Shown here: piece after piece, positions 7,727-19,370 of the stretch
How positions within the stretch are numbered: the stretch's first letter is position 1
Layout of the letters: the number at the start of each line of letters is the position of its first letter
NCBI GenBank assembly: GCA_913060695.1
Contig: CAJXUA010000011.1
Location: 40,570-104,569 of the forward strand
Length of the DNA: 64,000 nt
From: an uncultured Gammaproteobacteria bacterium
GTDB lineage: Bacteria; Pseudomonadota; Gammaproteobacteria; Pseudomonadales; Pseudohongiellaceae
Reading direction: 5' to 3'
The notes under the pieces: generated by a model
What the model saw: the letters and a program-made list of their open reading frames with translations, nothing else
The model's database searches: none
What the model was told of the DNA's origin: nothing
Made by a program: the position numbers and the translations under genes

Positions 7727-9076
7727 CTACGCCGGCGTTCGCATCGTTACGAACTCTTCGGCCACGCTGGGATGAATACCGAGTGTTGCATCGAAGTCCG
7801 CTTTAGTCGCGCCAGCTTTGATTGCAATGGCAACGCCTTGAATGATCTCCGCGGCGTATTCTCCCATCATGTGAGCGCCGAGCACTTTATCGGATTTGGC
7901 ATCCACAAGTAGCTTGATGAAGGTTTTCTCAACGCGACCGCTAAGCGTATGCCGTAAAGGAGTAAATTGACTCTTATAGACGGTTATCTCGTCAAAACGC
8001 TCGCGCGCCTCAGTTTCCGTGAGGCCTACGGTGGCAATCTCTGGCTGACAGAACACCGCCGTTGGAATGTCGTGGTAATTCATCTCTTTATTACCCTTGC
8101 CAAACAAGCGCTGCGAGAGAATCTGACCCTCGGCGAGCGCCACTGGAGTCAAGGCAACACGGTCGATCACGTCACCGACAGCGTGAATATTGGGAATATT
8201 CGAGGTGAAATGTTTGTCTACGATCACAGCGCCGTTCTTGGCGAGTTTGACCCCAAGCTTTTCTAGGCCGAGTTCCTTCGTATTGGGATGGCGGCCGGTG
8301 GCAAAAAGCACTGTATCAACCTCTATGTCGTCGCCACGATCAAAGCGCACGCGTAAGCGCCCGCCTTGTTTTGTAATCTCCTCGACATTGGATTGAAGGT
8401 GTAGTTTCGAGGATTTCTCCAGCTCTATGGTAAAGGCCGCAGCGACATCTAGGTCGAAACCGCGTAATAAGTGTGTGCCACGATAGGAAACGCAGGTTTT
8501 AACGCCGAGCGCGGCGAATATGCCAGCGAACTCGACGGCTATATAACCGCCACCGACGATTAGGATGGATTTTGGGAGCGTTTCGAGTGAGAAGACTTCA
8601 TTCGAGGTGATGGCGTGTTGGCTGCCTGGGAATTGTGGCACGAAGGGCCAGCCGCCGGTGGCGATGAGAATCTCCTTGGCGGTGACTTTGCGGCTTTGCA
8701 GTTGCACTGTATGGGCGTCTAGCAGCGCGGCGCGTTCGTGAAATACCTCGGCCCCAACCCCGTTCATCAAGGACTGATAGATAGTGCTAAGTCGGCTAAT
8801 CTCTTTACTCTGATTGCTTACAAGGGTCGGCCAATCGAATTGAGGCTCCACGGGGAACTGCCAGCCATAGCCACGCGCATCGGCGAAGTCTTTCGCATAG
8901 TGCGCGGCATAGCTGTAGAGTTTCTTGGGAATACAGCCTACGTTGACACATGTGCCCCCCATATAACGCTCTTCGGCCATGCCAACTTTTGCGCCGAGTG
9001 CGGCGGCTATGCGGCCAGCTCTTACACCGCCAGAGCCTCCTCCAATAATGAAGAGATCGTAATCGTAGTTAGTCAA
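7727..9076 (-). CDS. gor: Glutathione reductase
   Basis: The 449-aa flavoprotein reduces glutathione disulfide with NADPH in the cytoplasm. Visible elements are the FAD-binding GGGSGG motif at the N-terminus, the redox pair Cys43-Cys48 in GGTCVNVGC, the second nucleotide motif GGGYIA, and the proton-relay His in GIHPSVAEE near the C-terminus. In the NADPH site, SYRGTHLLR has two arginines six residues apart, as in known NADPH-specific glutathione reductases, which argues against an NADH-linked lipoamide dehydrogenase. It is divergent from the Arc-type gene, with only 65 bp between them. Confidence 0.95.
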   Translation of the reverse strand: MTNYDYDLFIIGGGSGGVRAGRIAAALGAKVGMAEERYMGGTCVNVGCIPKKLYSYAAHYAKDFADARGYGWQFPVEPQFDWPTLVSNQSKEISRLSTIYQSLMNGVGAEVFHERAALLDAHTVQLQSRKVTAKEILIATGGWPFVPQFPGSQHAITSNEVFSLETLPKSILIVGGGYIAVEFAGIFAALGVKTCVSYRGTHLLRGFDLDVAAAFTIELEKSSKLHLQSNVEEITKQGGRLRVRFDRGDDIEVDTVLFATGRHPNTKELGLEKLGVKLAKNGAVIVDKHFTSNIPNIHAVGDVIDRVALTPVALAEGQILSQRLFGKGNKEMNYHDIPTAVFCQPEIATVGLTETEARERFDEITVYKSQFTPLRHTLSGRVEKTFIKLLVDAKSDKVLGAHMMGEYAAEIIQGVAIAIKAGATKADFDATLGIHPSVAEEFVTMRTPA

Positions 9077-9141
9077 TTTCTAGGTCTTCCTTTGTAGGAT
9101 CAATGCGTTATTGAGTGTTGAGTCAGTGAGTTGTTACAGCT

Positions 9142-9570
9142 ATGATCACAAATAAATTTGCTCGAATACAGGCTTTTACTATGTGCTGGGACTCTCCCGA
9201 ATCAGACTCGCAACAAGTTAACACAGATATTCCGCAGCAAGCTCACACTTTGGAGCAGGGTGAATATTCTCAGCAAGGCTCAGGCGAGATCGAGCAAGAC
9301 AATGACGCTGCGCCGGTAAAGCCAGAAATGAGTAAGTTTGTGGTGCGTTTACCAGCTGACTTGCTGGAGAAGCTAAAACATGTCTCCCGGCACCATAAGC
9401 GCAGTATGAATACAGAGATAAACCTACTTCTAGGCCGCTATATTGAACGAGTGAAAGGCGAGTCTCGCCCTGGTGTCGACGAGCACTTGAAGCTAGATTC
9501 ACAGTTGTTGAATAAGCTGAGCGCCCTTCCTGCCCAAAAGATCGAGGCACTGCTCGATCTGCTCGACTGA
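9142..9570 (+). CDS. Arc-family ribbon-helix-helix DNA-binding protein
   Basis: The 142-aa product has an unstructured, acidic, glutamine-rich N-terminus and a ribbon-helix-helix core from about residue 62: KFVVRLPADLLEKLKHVSRHH followed by a helix RSMNTEINLLLGRYIE. The beta strand FVVRLP is the predicted DNA-contacting ribbon. It would bind DNA as a dimer and may regulate itself, gor, or the alkB-like gene 19 bp downstream. The start is uncertain: ATG 9142 and ATG 9181 both lack a strong ribosome site, and the core domain alone could begin at ATG 9328. Confidence 0.75.
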   Translation: MITNKFARIQAFTMCWDSPESDSQQVNTDIPQQAHTLEQGEYSQQGSGEIEQDNDAAPVKPEMSKFVVRLPADLLEKLKHVSRHHKRSMNTEINLLLGRYIERVKGESRPGVDEHLKLDSQLLNKLSALPAQKIEALLDLLD

Positions 9571-9589
9571 CATTTCGAAGAGCCCATTC

Positions 9590-10240
9590 ATGCGCTTTGC
9601 TAAAGACCCTGTTCTCGACTTGTTCGATGATTCTGCAAATGGGGTCGCGCTTCCTATAGTGGATGGGCAGCTACACTATTTCCCGAATGCGTTTACTGAG
9701 GCGGAAGCAGATGCGTTAATGCAACGCTGTCTCACCGAACTCCCTTGGCGCCAAGATCATATCAATATCGCCGCTAAGTCGATTCCTATACCGCGCCTCC
9801 AGTGTTGGTTGGGAGATCCCGATGCACACTATTCCTATTCCAACATTGCGTTGAGCCCGCAGCCTTGGCCAGAGTTTCTGTTGCCGATAAAAGCGCGCAT
9901 CGAAACCCTCTGCGCGCATTCCTTTAACTCTGCCTTAGCCAATTACTATCGCGATGGTACCGACAGCGTAGATTGGCATAGTGATGATGAACAGGAGTTG
10001 GGTGAGAATGCCGTCATTGCGTCCTTGAGTCTTGGCACTAGTCGCGTGTTCGAATTAAAGCATCGTTACAAGAGTTCCCTGCAAACTCTGAAGACCACTT
10101 TAAGTCATGGCAGTGTATTGATTATGAAGGGCAGCACTCAGCAAAACTGGCGGCACCGTATTGCTAAGGTTAAGCACTTGGACGAGGCGCGAATTAATTT
10201 TACGTTCCGCAAGATTTTGCGCAAAAAGGTGGAAGGCTAG
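9590..10240 (+). CDS. AlkB-type 2-oxoglutarate/Fe(II) dioxygenase
   Basis: The 216-aa protein belongs to the AlkB superfamily, which removes alkyl groups from DNA or RNA bases by oxidation. The iron triad is visible: His130-x-Asp132 (WHSDDE) and His189 (NWRHRI). The 2-oxoglutarate arginines appear as Arg201 and Arg207 in RINFTFR, close to the RxNxTFR signature. The NYYRDGTDSVDWHSD stretch resembles ALKBH2/3-type members more than E. coli AlkB. It lies between the Arc-type gene (19 bp) and an FAD oxidase whose ATG directly follows its stop codon. Confidence 0.9.
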   Translation: MRFAKDPVLDLFDDSANGVALPIVDGQLHYFPNAFTEAEADALMQRCLTELPWRQDHINIAAKSIPIPRLQCWLGDPDAHYSYSNIALSPQPWPEFLLPIKARIETLCAHSFNSALANYYRDGTDSVDWHSDDEQELGENAVIASLSLGTSRVFELKHRYKSSLQTLKTTLSHGSVLIMKGSTQQNWRHRIAKVKHLDEARINFTFRKILRKKVEG

Positions 10241-11368
10241 ATGGATCATTTCGATCTTTGTATCGTAGGCGCCGGTGTTATCGGCATCGCCATTGCCGAG
10301 GCGATCGCACGCACTAAGCCCCCCTCCTACTCGATTGTTTTGCTAGAGCAAAATAGTAGCTTCGGGCAGGAAACCAGTAGTCGCAATAGCGAGGTAATTC
10401 ATGCGGGTCTCTATTACCAACAAGGCTCTCTGAAAGCGCGTCTGTGTAGAGAGGGCAGCGCCATGCTCTACGACTATTGTCGGAAGTACGAAATCGCCCA
10501 TCGCCGCGTCGGAAAATTCATTGTGGCGCAAGAGAACGAATTAGAAGCATTGCAAGCCTTGGCAGAGCGAGCGCGCGACAATGACGTACTCGAATTGCAT
10601 TGGCGCGATCGCAAAGCCCTGCAGGATAAGGAACCACTCGTTGAGGCGAGTGCTGCCCTGTTCTCCCCCAATACCGGCATAGTAGATAGCCACGCTCTTA
10701 TGCAATCACTTTTGTCCCAGGCGCAGACGGCTGGAGTGGAGTTTGTCTGTCGTACTCGCGTAGAGCGTGTGTTGTGCGGCGCGAAAAGTTTCGAAGTGCA
10801 TACCGTGAGTGGTGAGCACGGACAGAAAGAAGCGTACCGGTTTCATTGCAGTGCCCTGATCAACGCCGCAGGATTAAATGCACAGTCGTTGGCATCGCGT
10901 ATTGATGGTCTAGACAGTGCGCACATCCCGACTCAGCTGCTCACTAAAGGCAATTATTTCAAACTCAATGGCCGCGCACCGTTTCAACATTTAATCTATC
11001 CGATGCCTGCCGCGCAGACCAGCGGGCTCGGCATACATGCCTGTCTTGATCTTGGCGGTGGGGTGCGTTTTGGGCCAGACATCGAGGCCATCGACGCTGT
11101 GAACTACAAGGTTGATGTGCAAAGGAAAGCGCAATTTGTGGAGGCGATTCGGCGTTACTATCCTAGCCTCAACCCTGCACAATTAGAGCCCGATTATGCA
11201 GGGGTTCGTCCGAAGCTGCACTCCCCAAAGGGGCAGCCAATGGACTTCGTTTTACAGACGGCCGATGTGCACGCAGTGCCGGGTTTAGTGCAGTTGTTTG
11301 GCATTGAGTCGCCCGGGCTTACTGCGAGCCTAGCGATTGGAAAAACCATCGCGCAGCATTTAGCTTAG
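10241..11368 (+). CDS. LhgO-like FAD-dependent oxidoreductase
   Basis: The 375-aa protein belongs to the DAO superfamily and most resembles L-2-hydroxyglutarate dehydrogenase (LhgO). The N-terminal dinucleotide motif is GAGVIGIAIAEA. Further landmarks are SSRNSEVIHAGLYY and the C-terminal YAGVRPKL and GIESPGLTASLAIG segments. The predicted reaction is oxidation of L-2-hydroxyglutarate to 2-oxoglutarate with FAD. Its ATG abuts the stop codon of the AlkB-type gene, so translation is likely coupled. Whether the two share a metabolic link through 2-oxoglutarate is inference. Confidence 0.85.
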   Translation: MDHFDLCIVGAGVIGIAIAEAIARTKPPSYSIVLLEQNSSFGQETSSRNSEVIHAGLYYQQGSLKARLCREGSAMLYDYCRKYEIAHRRVGKFIVAQENELEALQALAERARDNDVLELHWRDRKALQDKEPLVEASAALFSPNTGIVDSHALMQSLLSQAQTAGVEFVCRTRVERVLCGAKSFEVHTVSGEHGQKEAYRFHCSALINAAGLNAQSLASRIDGLDSAHIPTQLLTKGNYFKLNGRAPFQHLIYPMPAAQTSGLGIHACLDLGGGVRFGPDIEAIDAVNYKVDVQRKAQFVEAIRRYYPSLNPAQLEPDYAGVRPKLHSPKGQPMDFVLQTADVHAVPGLVQLFGIESPGLTASLAIGKTIAQHLA

Positions 11369-11369
11369 C

Positions 11370-11903
11370 TTAGTATTGCTCCGCCTTAGTCGCGATATGC
11401 GCATAAACCTGCGAGCTACCGTCGGTCTTCATGACGATCACATCATAGGGATTAAACTGATCACCAATTTCCATGCCTGGGCTACCCAAAGGCATGCCTG
11501 GCACCGCGAGACCGATAGCATCGTCAGGCTTTTCGTCTAGAAAACGCTGCACGATATTGGCAGGTATATGGCCTTCGAAAACATAGCCTTCCGGTGACAC
11601 TGCGGTGTGGCAAGATTGAAACTGCGGCGCAATGCCCAGCTTAAGTTTTTCACCGTTGAGATCTTGTGGGTGGCTGATCTGTGCGAGGAAACCACGCTCA
11701 CTGGCATGTTGCACCCAGCCTTCGCAGCAGCCACAGGAAGGGTCTTTCATTACCTGCAATACGGTTGCCTCGCTAGTGGATTCAGACGCAAGCGCTGTGC
11801 TGTTGCTCTGTTGCTGACAGCCACTTAGTAACAGCGCGCTGAATAGGATTGCGCTAAAAGAGCTCACTGGTTTGCGTAGTAAATTCACGGAAAAATTTAA
11901 CAT
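11370..11903 (-). CDS. DUF411 lipoprotein, possible copper-related
   Basis: The start is set at ATG 11903 because GAGG lies at the right distance; the frame could be extended to a GTG at 11915. The 177-aa product has a lipoprotein signal ending in the lipobox LLLSGC. The DUF411 domain follows, with the DPSCGCCEGW cysteine cluster and the later QSCHTA motif. DUF411 proteins are often found with copper-resistance genes and may bind copper in the periplasm; here there is no other copper gene. It overlaps or abuts pilZ, which precedes it on the same strand, and converges on the FAD oxidase with one base between stop codons. Confidence 0.85.
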   Translation of the reverse strand: MLNFSVNLLRKPVSSFSAILFSALLLSGCQQQSNSTALASESTSEATVLQVMKDPSCGCCEGWVQHASERGFLAQISHPQDLNGEKLKLGIAPQFQSCHTAVSPEGYVFEGHIPANIVQRFLDEKPDDAIGLAVPGMPLGSPGMEIGDQFNPYDVIVMKTDGSSQVYAHIATKAEQY

Positions 11904-11911
11904 GGGTATCC

Positions 11912-12276
11912 TCACATCGTGTTCGTGGGTTTGTCGGAATTAAGGCTGCCGGCGAGTATAGTTTCAATCTTATTCCTAATTGCGCCTTTGCTATCCTTGA
12001 AGTGTATACCTATGCCCGAGGAGCGATTGCCCTGCGCTAGTTCGGGGGTAATCCACACTACTGTGCCGGCAATTGGAATGCGCTCGCCGTCGTCCATTAG
12101 TTTGAGCAGCATGAAAACTTGGTTGCCCATCTCGTAGCTGCGCGTGGTTGGAATGAAGAGGCCGCCATTCTTTAGGAATGGCATATAGGCAGCATAGAGC
12201 ACGGCCTTGTCGTTGATGGTCAATGACAAGATGCCATGTTTGGCTGGCCTATTCTCTGTTTCTGCCACGGGCATAT

Positions 12277-12280
<4 letters not shown>
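11912..12280 (-). CDS. pilZ: PilZ domain protein (type IV pilus/c-di-GMP family)
   Basis: The 122-aa protein matches the short PilZ of the holB-pilZ locus: GILSLTINDKAVLYAAYMPF at the N-terminus, then NGGLFIPT, and GIGIHFKD at the C-terminal half. In Pseudomonas and Xanthomonas this gene is needed for type IV pilus assembly; these members lack the RxxxR c-di-GMP motif, and none is seen here. The start is either TTG 12280, which has AGGA at good spacing, or ATG 12274. The TTG option overlaps the holB stop codon, suggesting coupled translation. Confidence 0.9.
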
Positions 12281-14970
<2,690 letters not shown>

Positions 14971-14974
<4 letters not shown>

Positions 14975-15795
14975 ATTGGTCCATCCTCAGCGATCAGCGC
15001 TTGCAGTCGTTTAGTAATGGGCCCGATCTCATAATTGAGCGCTGCCTGGTTCCACTGAATCTGGGTTATTGGCCAAATGCCCATTACGCTATTACAGACG
15101 AAGACTTCACTCGCCGTCTCGAGCTCTTCTAGGCCGAGTTTGCGCTCAGCGACATTCAAGCTCGCGTGCTCACGGCAGCGCGATATGATGGCCGCACGCA
15201 TTACGCCCGCCACGCCACATTGACTTAACTCGGGTGTGAGCAGCACGCCATCGATGACGATAAAGACATTGGATTTAATACCCTCGATCAAGTCTCCTGC
15301 CGCATTGCACATCAGGCCCTCTTGGAACTGGGTCGGCACCTCGAAGCTCGCCATTACTTGATCAAGACGATTGAGATGCTTAAGGCCTGCTAAGACGGGG
15401 TTGCTAGATAAAGGATGCTTACACTTAAACGCACGAATGCCTTTGCTTGCCGCGTGGAGATAGTCCTGTGGTAGTGGATGTATCTGTAGGATTCGAGTTG
15501 GCTCGGGCGAAGCAGGAGCGCTGTATCCACGACCGCCTGCGCCGCGGCTAATGATAATCTTCAAAACACCCGTAGCCCCGTGGGCGGCGATTAAGGAGTC
15601 GGCTTCGGTGCGAAGCGTCGAGAGGTCGGCTGGGATTTGCAGTGTTTGGCAGGCGGCATAGAGTCGGTCGAGGTGTTGTTGCCAGAACACAGGCTGATGG
15701 TCGCGAACTAAAATAGTCTCGAATGCGCCATCGCCGTATTGCACCGCACGATCGGCGACTGGAAGTAGATTCTGATGCTGCCCGTTTACGAGCAT
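14971..15795 (-). CDS. pabC: 4-amino-4-deoxychorismate lyase
   Basis: The 274-aa PLP enzyme of fold type IV makes p-aminobenzoate for folate. The PLP lysine is in GLKHLNRLDQV; DGAFETILV at the N-terminus and EVFVCNSVMGIWPI at the C-terminus are typical. It sits between fabF (51-bp gap) and mltG, the classical order. A broader D-amino-acid or branched-chain transaminase is less likely because of this context. Confidence 0.94.
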
Positions 15796-15846
15796 GACGC
15801 CTCCCAGCTTGACGCTTTCAACACGAAATCAGCGTCTCTCGCGGAT

Positions 15847-17088
15847 TCACTGCAGACGTTTGAACACCAAACTGCCATTGGTTCCACCAAAGCCGAAGGA
15901 GTTGCTGAGGGCGACATCGATCTTCGCGTCGCGGCTGTGATGAGGAACATAGTCCAAATCGCATTCGGCATCGGGGTTCTCTAAATTGATCGTTGGCGTT
16001 AATACCTGATCACGTATAGAGAGCGCACAGATGATGGCCTCTACAGCACCAGAGGCGCCAAGTAGGTGCCCGATCATGGATTTGGAGGAGCTAACGGCCA
16101 GTTGCTGTGCATAGGGCCCAAACACGCTCTTAATCGCGTGGGTCTCTGCGAGGTCGCCCGCAATCGTCGAGGTGCCGTGTGCGTTAATATAATGCACGGA
16201 CGAGGGGTCAAGCTGGGCGCTGGCCAAGGCGTTGCACATACATAGAGCAGCACCCTTCCCGCCTTCGGATGGCGAGGTCATGTGGTAAGCGTCGCCGCTC
16301 ATCCCGAAACCAGCCAATTCGGCGTAGATTTTGGCACCGCGCTTTCGCGCATGTTCGTATTCTTCTAAGACCATGATGCCGGCACCATCGCTGAGTACAA
16401 AACCGTCGCGGTCTTTGTCCCAGGGGCGGCTGGCACGCTGTGGATCGTCGTTGCGGGTCGATAATGCACGGGCGGCACAGAAACCGCCTAGGCCTACCGG
16501 AGATGTTGCCATTTCGGCGCCGCCAGCAAGCATGACATCGGCCTGACCGTTGCAAATCATATTGGCAGCAATGCCGATATTGTGGGTTCCCGTGGTACAC
16601 GCCGTGGTGATGGCGATATTAGGGCCTTGGAAGTTATAGCGTATCGACAGCGTACCGCCGAGCATATTGATAATAGAGCCGGGTACGAAGAATGGTGAGA
16701 CCTTGCGAGGTCCGGAAGTGCGCACGAGATTAGAGGTGTCTTCGATAGTGTTGATGCCACCGATACCAGAGCCAATCGCTACGCCGACGCGTTCGAAGTT
16801 TACTGGGCTGTCGAGAAGACCCGAATCGGTCACTGCTTGCACGCCTGCCGCGAGTCCATATTGAATGAACACGTCCATTCGTCGCGCTTCTTTCGCGCTG
16901 AGATAGGGGGTGCAATCGAAATCTTTGACAGAGCCGCCAAAGCGGGTTGAAAACTCTGCGGTATCAAATTGCGTAAGCATATTGATACCGCTGCGGCCTT
17001 CTTTAATAGCCTGCCAAGACGAATCAACGCTATTCCCAAGAGGGGTAACAAGACCTAGGCCAGTGATGACAACTCTTCTACCGTTCAC
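15847..17088 (-). CDS. fabF: Beta-ketoacyl-ACP synthase II
   Basis: The 413-aa condensing enzyme elongates fatty acyl chains on ACP. The Cys-His-His triad is visible: TTACTTG, NAHGTST and SMIGHLLGA, with the conserved lysine in SKSMIGH. The start chosen is GTG 17088: GGAGAG lies seven bases before it, the length then equals the family standard of 413, and [11 protein letters not shown] aligns with the usual N-terminus. A start at ATG 17103 would add five residues and has no ribosome site. It follows acpP but is separated from it by an intrinsic terminator. Confidence 0.96.
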   Translation of the reverse strand: MNGRRVVITGLGLVTPLGNSVDSSWQAIKEGRSGINMLTQFDTAEFSTRFGGSVKDFDCTPYLSAKEARRMDVFIQYGLAAGVQAVTDSGLLDSPVNFERVGVAIGSGIGGINTIEDTSNLVRTSGPRKVSPFFVPGSIINMLGGTLSIRYNFQGPNIAITTACTTGTHNIGIAANMICNGQADVMLAGGAEMATSPVGLGGFCAARALSTRNDDPQRASRPWDKDRDGFVLSDGAGIMVLEEYEHARKRGAKIYAELAGFGMSGDAYHMTSPSEGGKGAALCMCNALASAQLDPSSVHYINAHGTSTIAGDLAETHAIKSVFGPYAQQLAVSSSKSMIGHLLGASGAVEAIICALSIRDQVLTPTINLENPDAECDLDYVPHHSRDAKIDVALSNSFGFGGTNGSLVFKRLQ

Positions 17089-17145
17089 TGCGTCGCTCTC
17101 CATTACGGATGATTAATTCCGTGTTGCAGACTTATTATTACAGGC

Positions 17146-17183
17146 AAAATAAAAGCTACTCCAGAGCATGCCCGGAGTAGCTT
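17146..17183 (-). terminator. Intrinsic terminator between acpP and fabF
   Basis: On the minus strand AAGCTACTCC and GGAGTAGCTT (arms 17153-17162 and 17174-17183) form a perfect 10-bp stem with an 11-nt loop, followed by TTTTATTTT. It lies 22 bp beyond the acpP stop codon and would reduce transcription into fabF. Confidence 0.85.
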
Positions 17184-17204
17184 AATTTTCGAGCCTAAAA
17201 ATTC

Positions 17205-17438
17205 TTACAAATGCGAATTAATGTAATCACAGGCGAGTTGTACCGTTGTGATTTTCTCAGCTTCTTCATCAGGAATTTCGGTCTCAAACTCTTCTTCCAG
17301 AGCCATAACCAATTCCACAGTATCCAAAGAATCAGCGCCTAAATCTTCTACAAATGAAGAAGACGATTTCACCTCTTCTTCTTTTACGCCAAGCTGTTCG
17401 CAGACAATTTTCTTAACGCGATCTTCAATGCTACTCAT
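17205..17438 (-). CDS. acpP: Acyl carrier protein
   Basis: The 77-aa acidic protein carries growing acyl chains on a phosphopantetheine arm. The attachment serine is Ser37 in the DSL motif (GADSLDTVE). It starts after TAGGAG. It lies after fabG with a 196-bp gap and is followed by a terminator, an arrangement that lets acpP be expressed above its neighbours. Confidence 0.98.
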   Translation of the reverse strand: MSSIEDRVKKIVCEQLGVKEEEVKSSSSFVEDLGADSLDTVELVMALEEEFETEIPDEEAEKITTVQLACDYINSHL

Positions 17439-17634
17439 AACTTTTATTAGCTCCTAAATACTAATTTTTTGATACTGCCTTCTGATTATGTGGCCATAAA
17501 TTGAGCGGCCTAGATAATCGAAAACGCAAGTTTACATCTATTTTCAACGGGTTGTAATCTTTAAGTCTAAAATAATTCGGCGCCATGAGGGAAATGTATT
17601 TAAGTACAGTTGCTTACGACGCTTTTCTAAAGCT

Positions 17635-18381
17635 TTACGGCATGTACATTCCGCCATTTATGTGCAGAGTTTCGCCCGTAATATAGGCTCCGGAATCCGA
17701 AGCTAGAAAGCCAACCGCCGCACCGATTTCCTCAACCTGGCCAAAACGCCCCAAAGGAATCTGCGAAAGGAAAGTCTCCATTTGTTTCTCATTCAATGCG
17801 CGGGTCATGTCTGTATCGATAAAGCCGGGTGCCACACAGTTCACAGTAATGCCTCTAGAGCCTATCTCGCGCGCAAGTGAGCGCGAGAACCCTTCGATCG
17901 CAGCCTTAGACGCAGCATAGTTCGTTTGCCCCGCATTGCCACTGGATGCCACCACAGAGCTGACGTTGATGATACGACCCCAGCGTGCCTTGGTCATGCC
18001 TTTTACTACGAGCTTGCAGAGGCGATAGAGAGAGTTGAGGTTGGTGTCGATCACGTCATCCCACTCCTCTTCCTTCATGCGCATCAGTAGGTTGTCTCTT
18101 GTGATACCGGCGTTATTCACTAGAACCAAGGGCACACCATAGTCGCTACCGATGCGGGCGAATACTTCAGCAACAGAGTCCATAGAGGCAACATTCAGGC
18201 ACATGCCCGTTCCTTCTATGCCGGCATCCTGCAAGTAGCTGGCAATGTCTGCGGCGCCTTTCTCAGTTGTCGCAGTGCCGATGACGGTCATGCCTTGCTT
18301 GCCGAGGGTCATCGCGATGGATTTGCCAATGCCACGGCTGGCGCCGGTGACGAGTGCAATCTTCTTAGTGACATCATTCAT
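17635..18381 (-). CDS. fabG: 3-oxoacyl-ACP reductase
   Basis: The 248-aa short-chain dehydrogenase reduces 3-oxoacyl-ACP with NADPH. It has the TGASRGIGKS cofactor motif, the NNAGITRDNL segment and the Ser-Tyr-Lys active site (NVSSVV, then YAASKAA). The start is ATG 18381, preceded by GGAA at seven bases and giving the standard family length; a TTG at 18393 would add four residues. Confidence 0.97.
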   Translation of the reverse strand: MNDVTKKIALVTGASRGIGKSIAMTLGKQGMTVIGTATTEKGAADIASYLQDAGIEGTGMCLNVASMDSVAEVFARIGSDYGVPLVLVNNAGITRDNLLMRMKEEEWDDVIDTNLNSLYRLCKLVVKGMTKARWGRIINVSSVVASSGNAGQTNYAASKAAIEGFSRSLAREIGSRGITVNCVAPGFIDTDMTRALNEKQMETFLSQIPLGRFGQVEEIGAAVGFLASDSGAYITGETLHINGGMYMP

Positions 18382-18408
18382 AATGATTTCCAAATGTAAT
18401 TGTGGAGC

Positions 18409-19347
18409 CTATTGAGAGATAAGTGTGCGTGTTTGCACGAAATTCTCGGGCTCTTCTAATGAAAAAGTTTCCATATTGGGTTCTATGCGCTTAATGAGGC
18501 CGCCAAGAACTTTGCCAGGACCACATTCGACGAGTTGGCTAACGCCAAAGTCCCACATGCAACCAACAGACTCTACCCATTGCACGGGCATATACAACTG
18601 TTTGAGAAGATTGGCTTTGATGTCTTCTGAGTTCTTTGCAACGCGGCCGTTAATGTTTTGTATGACGGGCACTTGCGGGGTTTTGAAGTCCACCGCCTCT
18701 AAATCTTCAGCCAGACGCTGCGCCGCGGGAAGCATTAGCGCGCAATGAGACGGCACGCTGACATTGAGAAGCAGGGCGCGCTTAGCTCCGGCCTCTTTAC
18801 ATGCGGCCATCGCGCGCTCCACTGCAGCAACACTGCCGGCGATTACGGTTTGCCCTGTAGAGTTATAGTTCGCAGGAGCTACGACCTCCCCGTGCGCCTG
18901 CTGCTCGCAGATGGCTTGAATCTTCTCATCGTCGAGTCCGAGGATGGCCGCCATCGCGCCAGTACCTGCGGGTACGGCCTCTTGCATATAGAGTCCACGC
19001 TTGTGCACTAGGCTCACGGCATCGCCAAGAGAGAGGACGTCGGCGCAAACGAGCGCGGAGTATTCCCCTAGGCTATGGCCGGCAAGTAACTCTGGAAGCG
19101 CCCCGCCCTGCTCCAGCCATAAGCGCCATAGGGCGACCGATGCGGTCAGTAGTGCCGGCTGAGTGATATGGGTCTGGTCTAGTAAGCCGTCTGCATCTTC
19201 GCTAACGACCGCCCAGAGGTCGATTCCTAAAGCTGCGCTGGCCTCATCGAAAATGCTCTTGATCACGGGGTGTTGCGCTGCAATAGCGCTTAGCATGCCC
19301 TTTTTCTGTGATCCTTGGCCGGGGAATACAAATCCAAATTTCTTCAT
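18409..19347 (-). CDS. fabD: Malonyl-CoA:ACP transacylase
   Basis: The 312-aa enzyme loads malonyl groups onto ACP. The catalytic serine is in AGHSLGEYSAL, the malonyl-binding arginine region is about 25 residues later, and the catalytic histidine lies in VPSHCALM. FPGQGSQ near the start is diagnostic. It follows plsX directly with 23 bp between them; the fabH gene usually found here is absent. Confidence 0.97.
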   Translation of the reverse strand: MKKFGFVFPGQGSQKKGMLSAIAAQHPVIKSIFDEASAALGIDLWAVVSEDADGLLDQTHITQPALLTASVALWRLWLEQGGALPELLAGHSLGEYSALVCADVLSLGDAVSLVHKRGLYMQEAVPAGTGAMAAILGLDDEKIQAICEQQAHGEVVAPANYNSTGQTVIAGSVAAVERAMAACKEAGAKRALLLNVSVPSHCALMLPAAQRLAEDLEAVDFKTPQVPVIQNINGRVAKNSEDIKANLLKQLYMPVQWVESVGCMWDFGVSQLVECGPGKVLGGLIKRIEPNMETFSLEEPENFVQTRTLISQ

Positions 19348-19370
19348 ATAGCAATTCCTAGATTCAAAAC

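Noticed and set aside
7373..7775. Overlapping small frames on both strands (about 87 and 127 residues)
   Set aside because: They share residues only because of the palindrome at 7552-7581, have no ribosome site and no recognisable domain; the plus-strand one runs into gor antisense.
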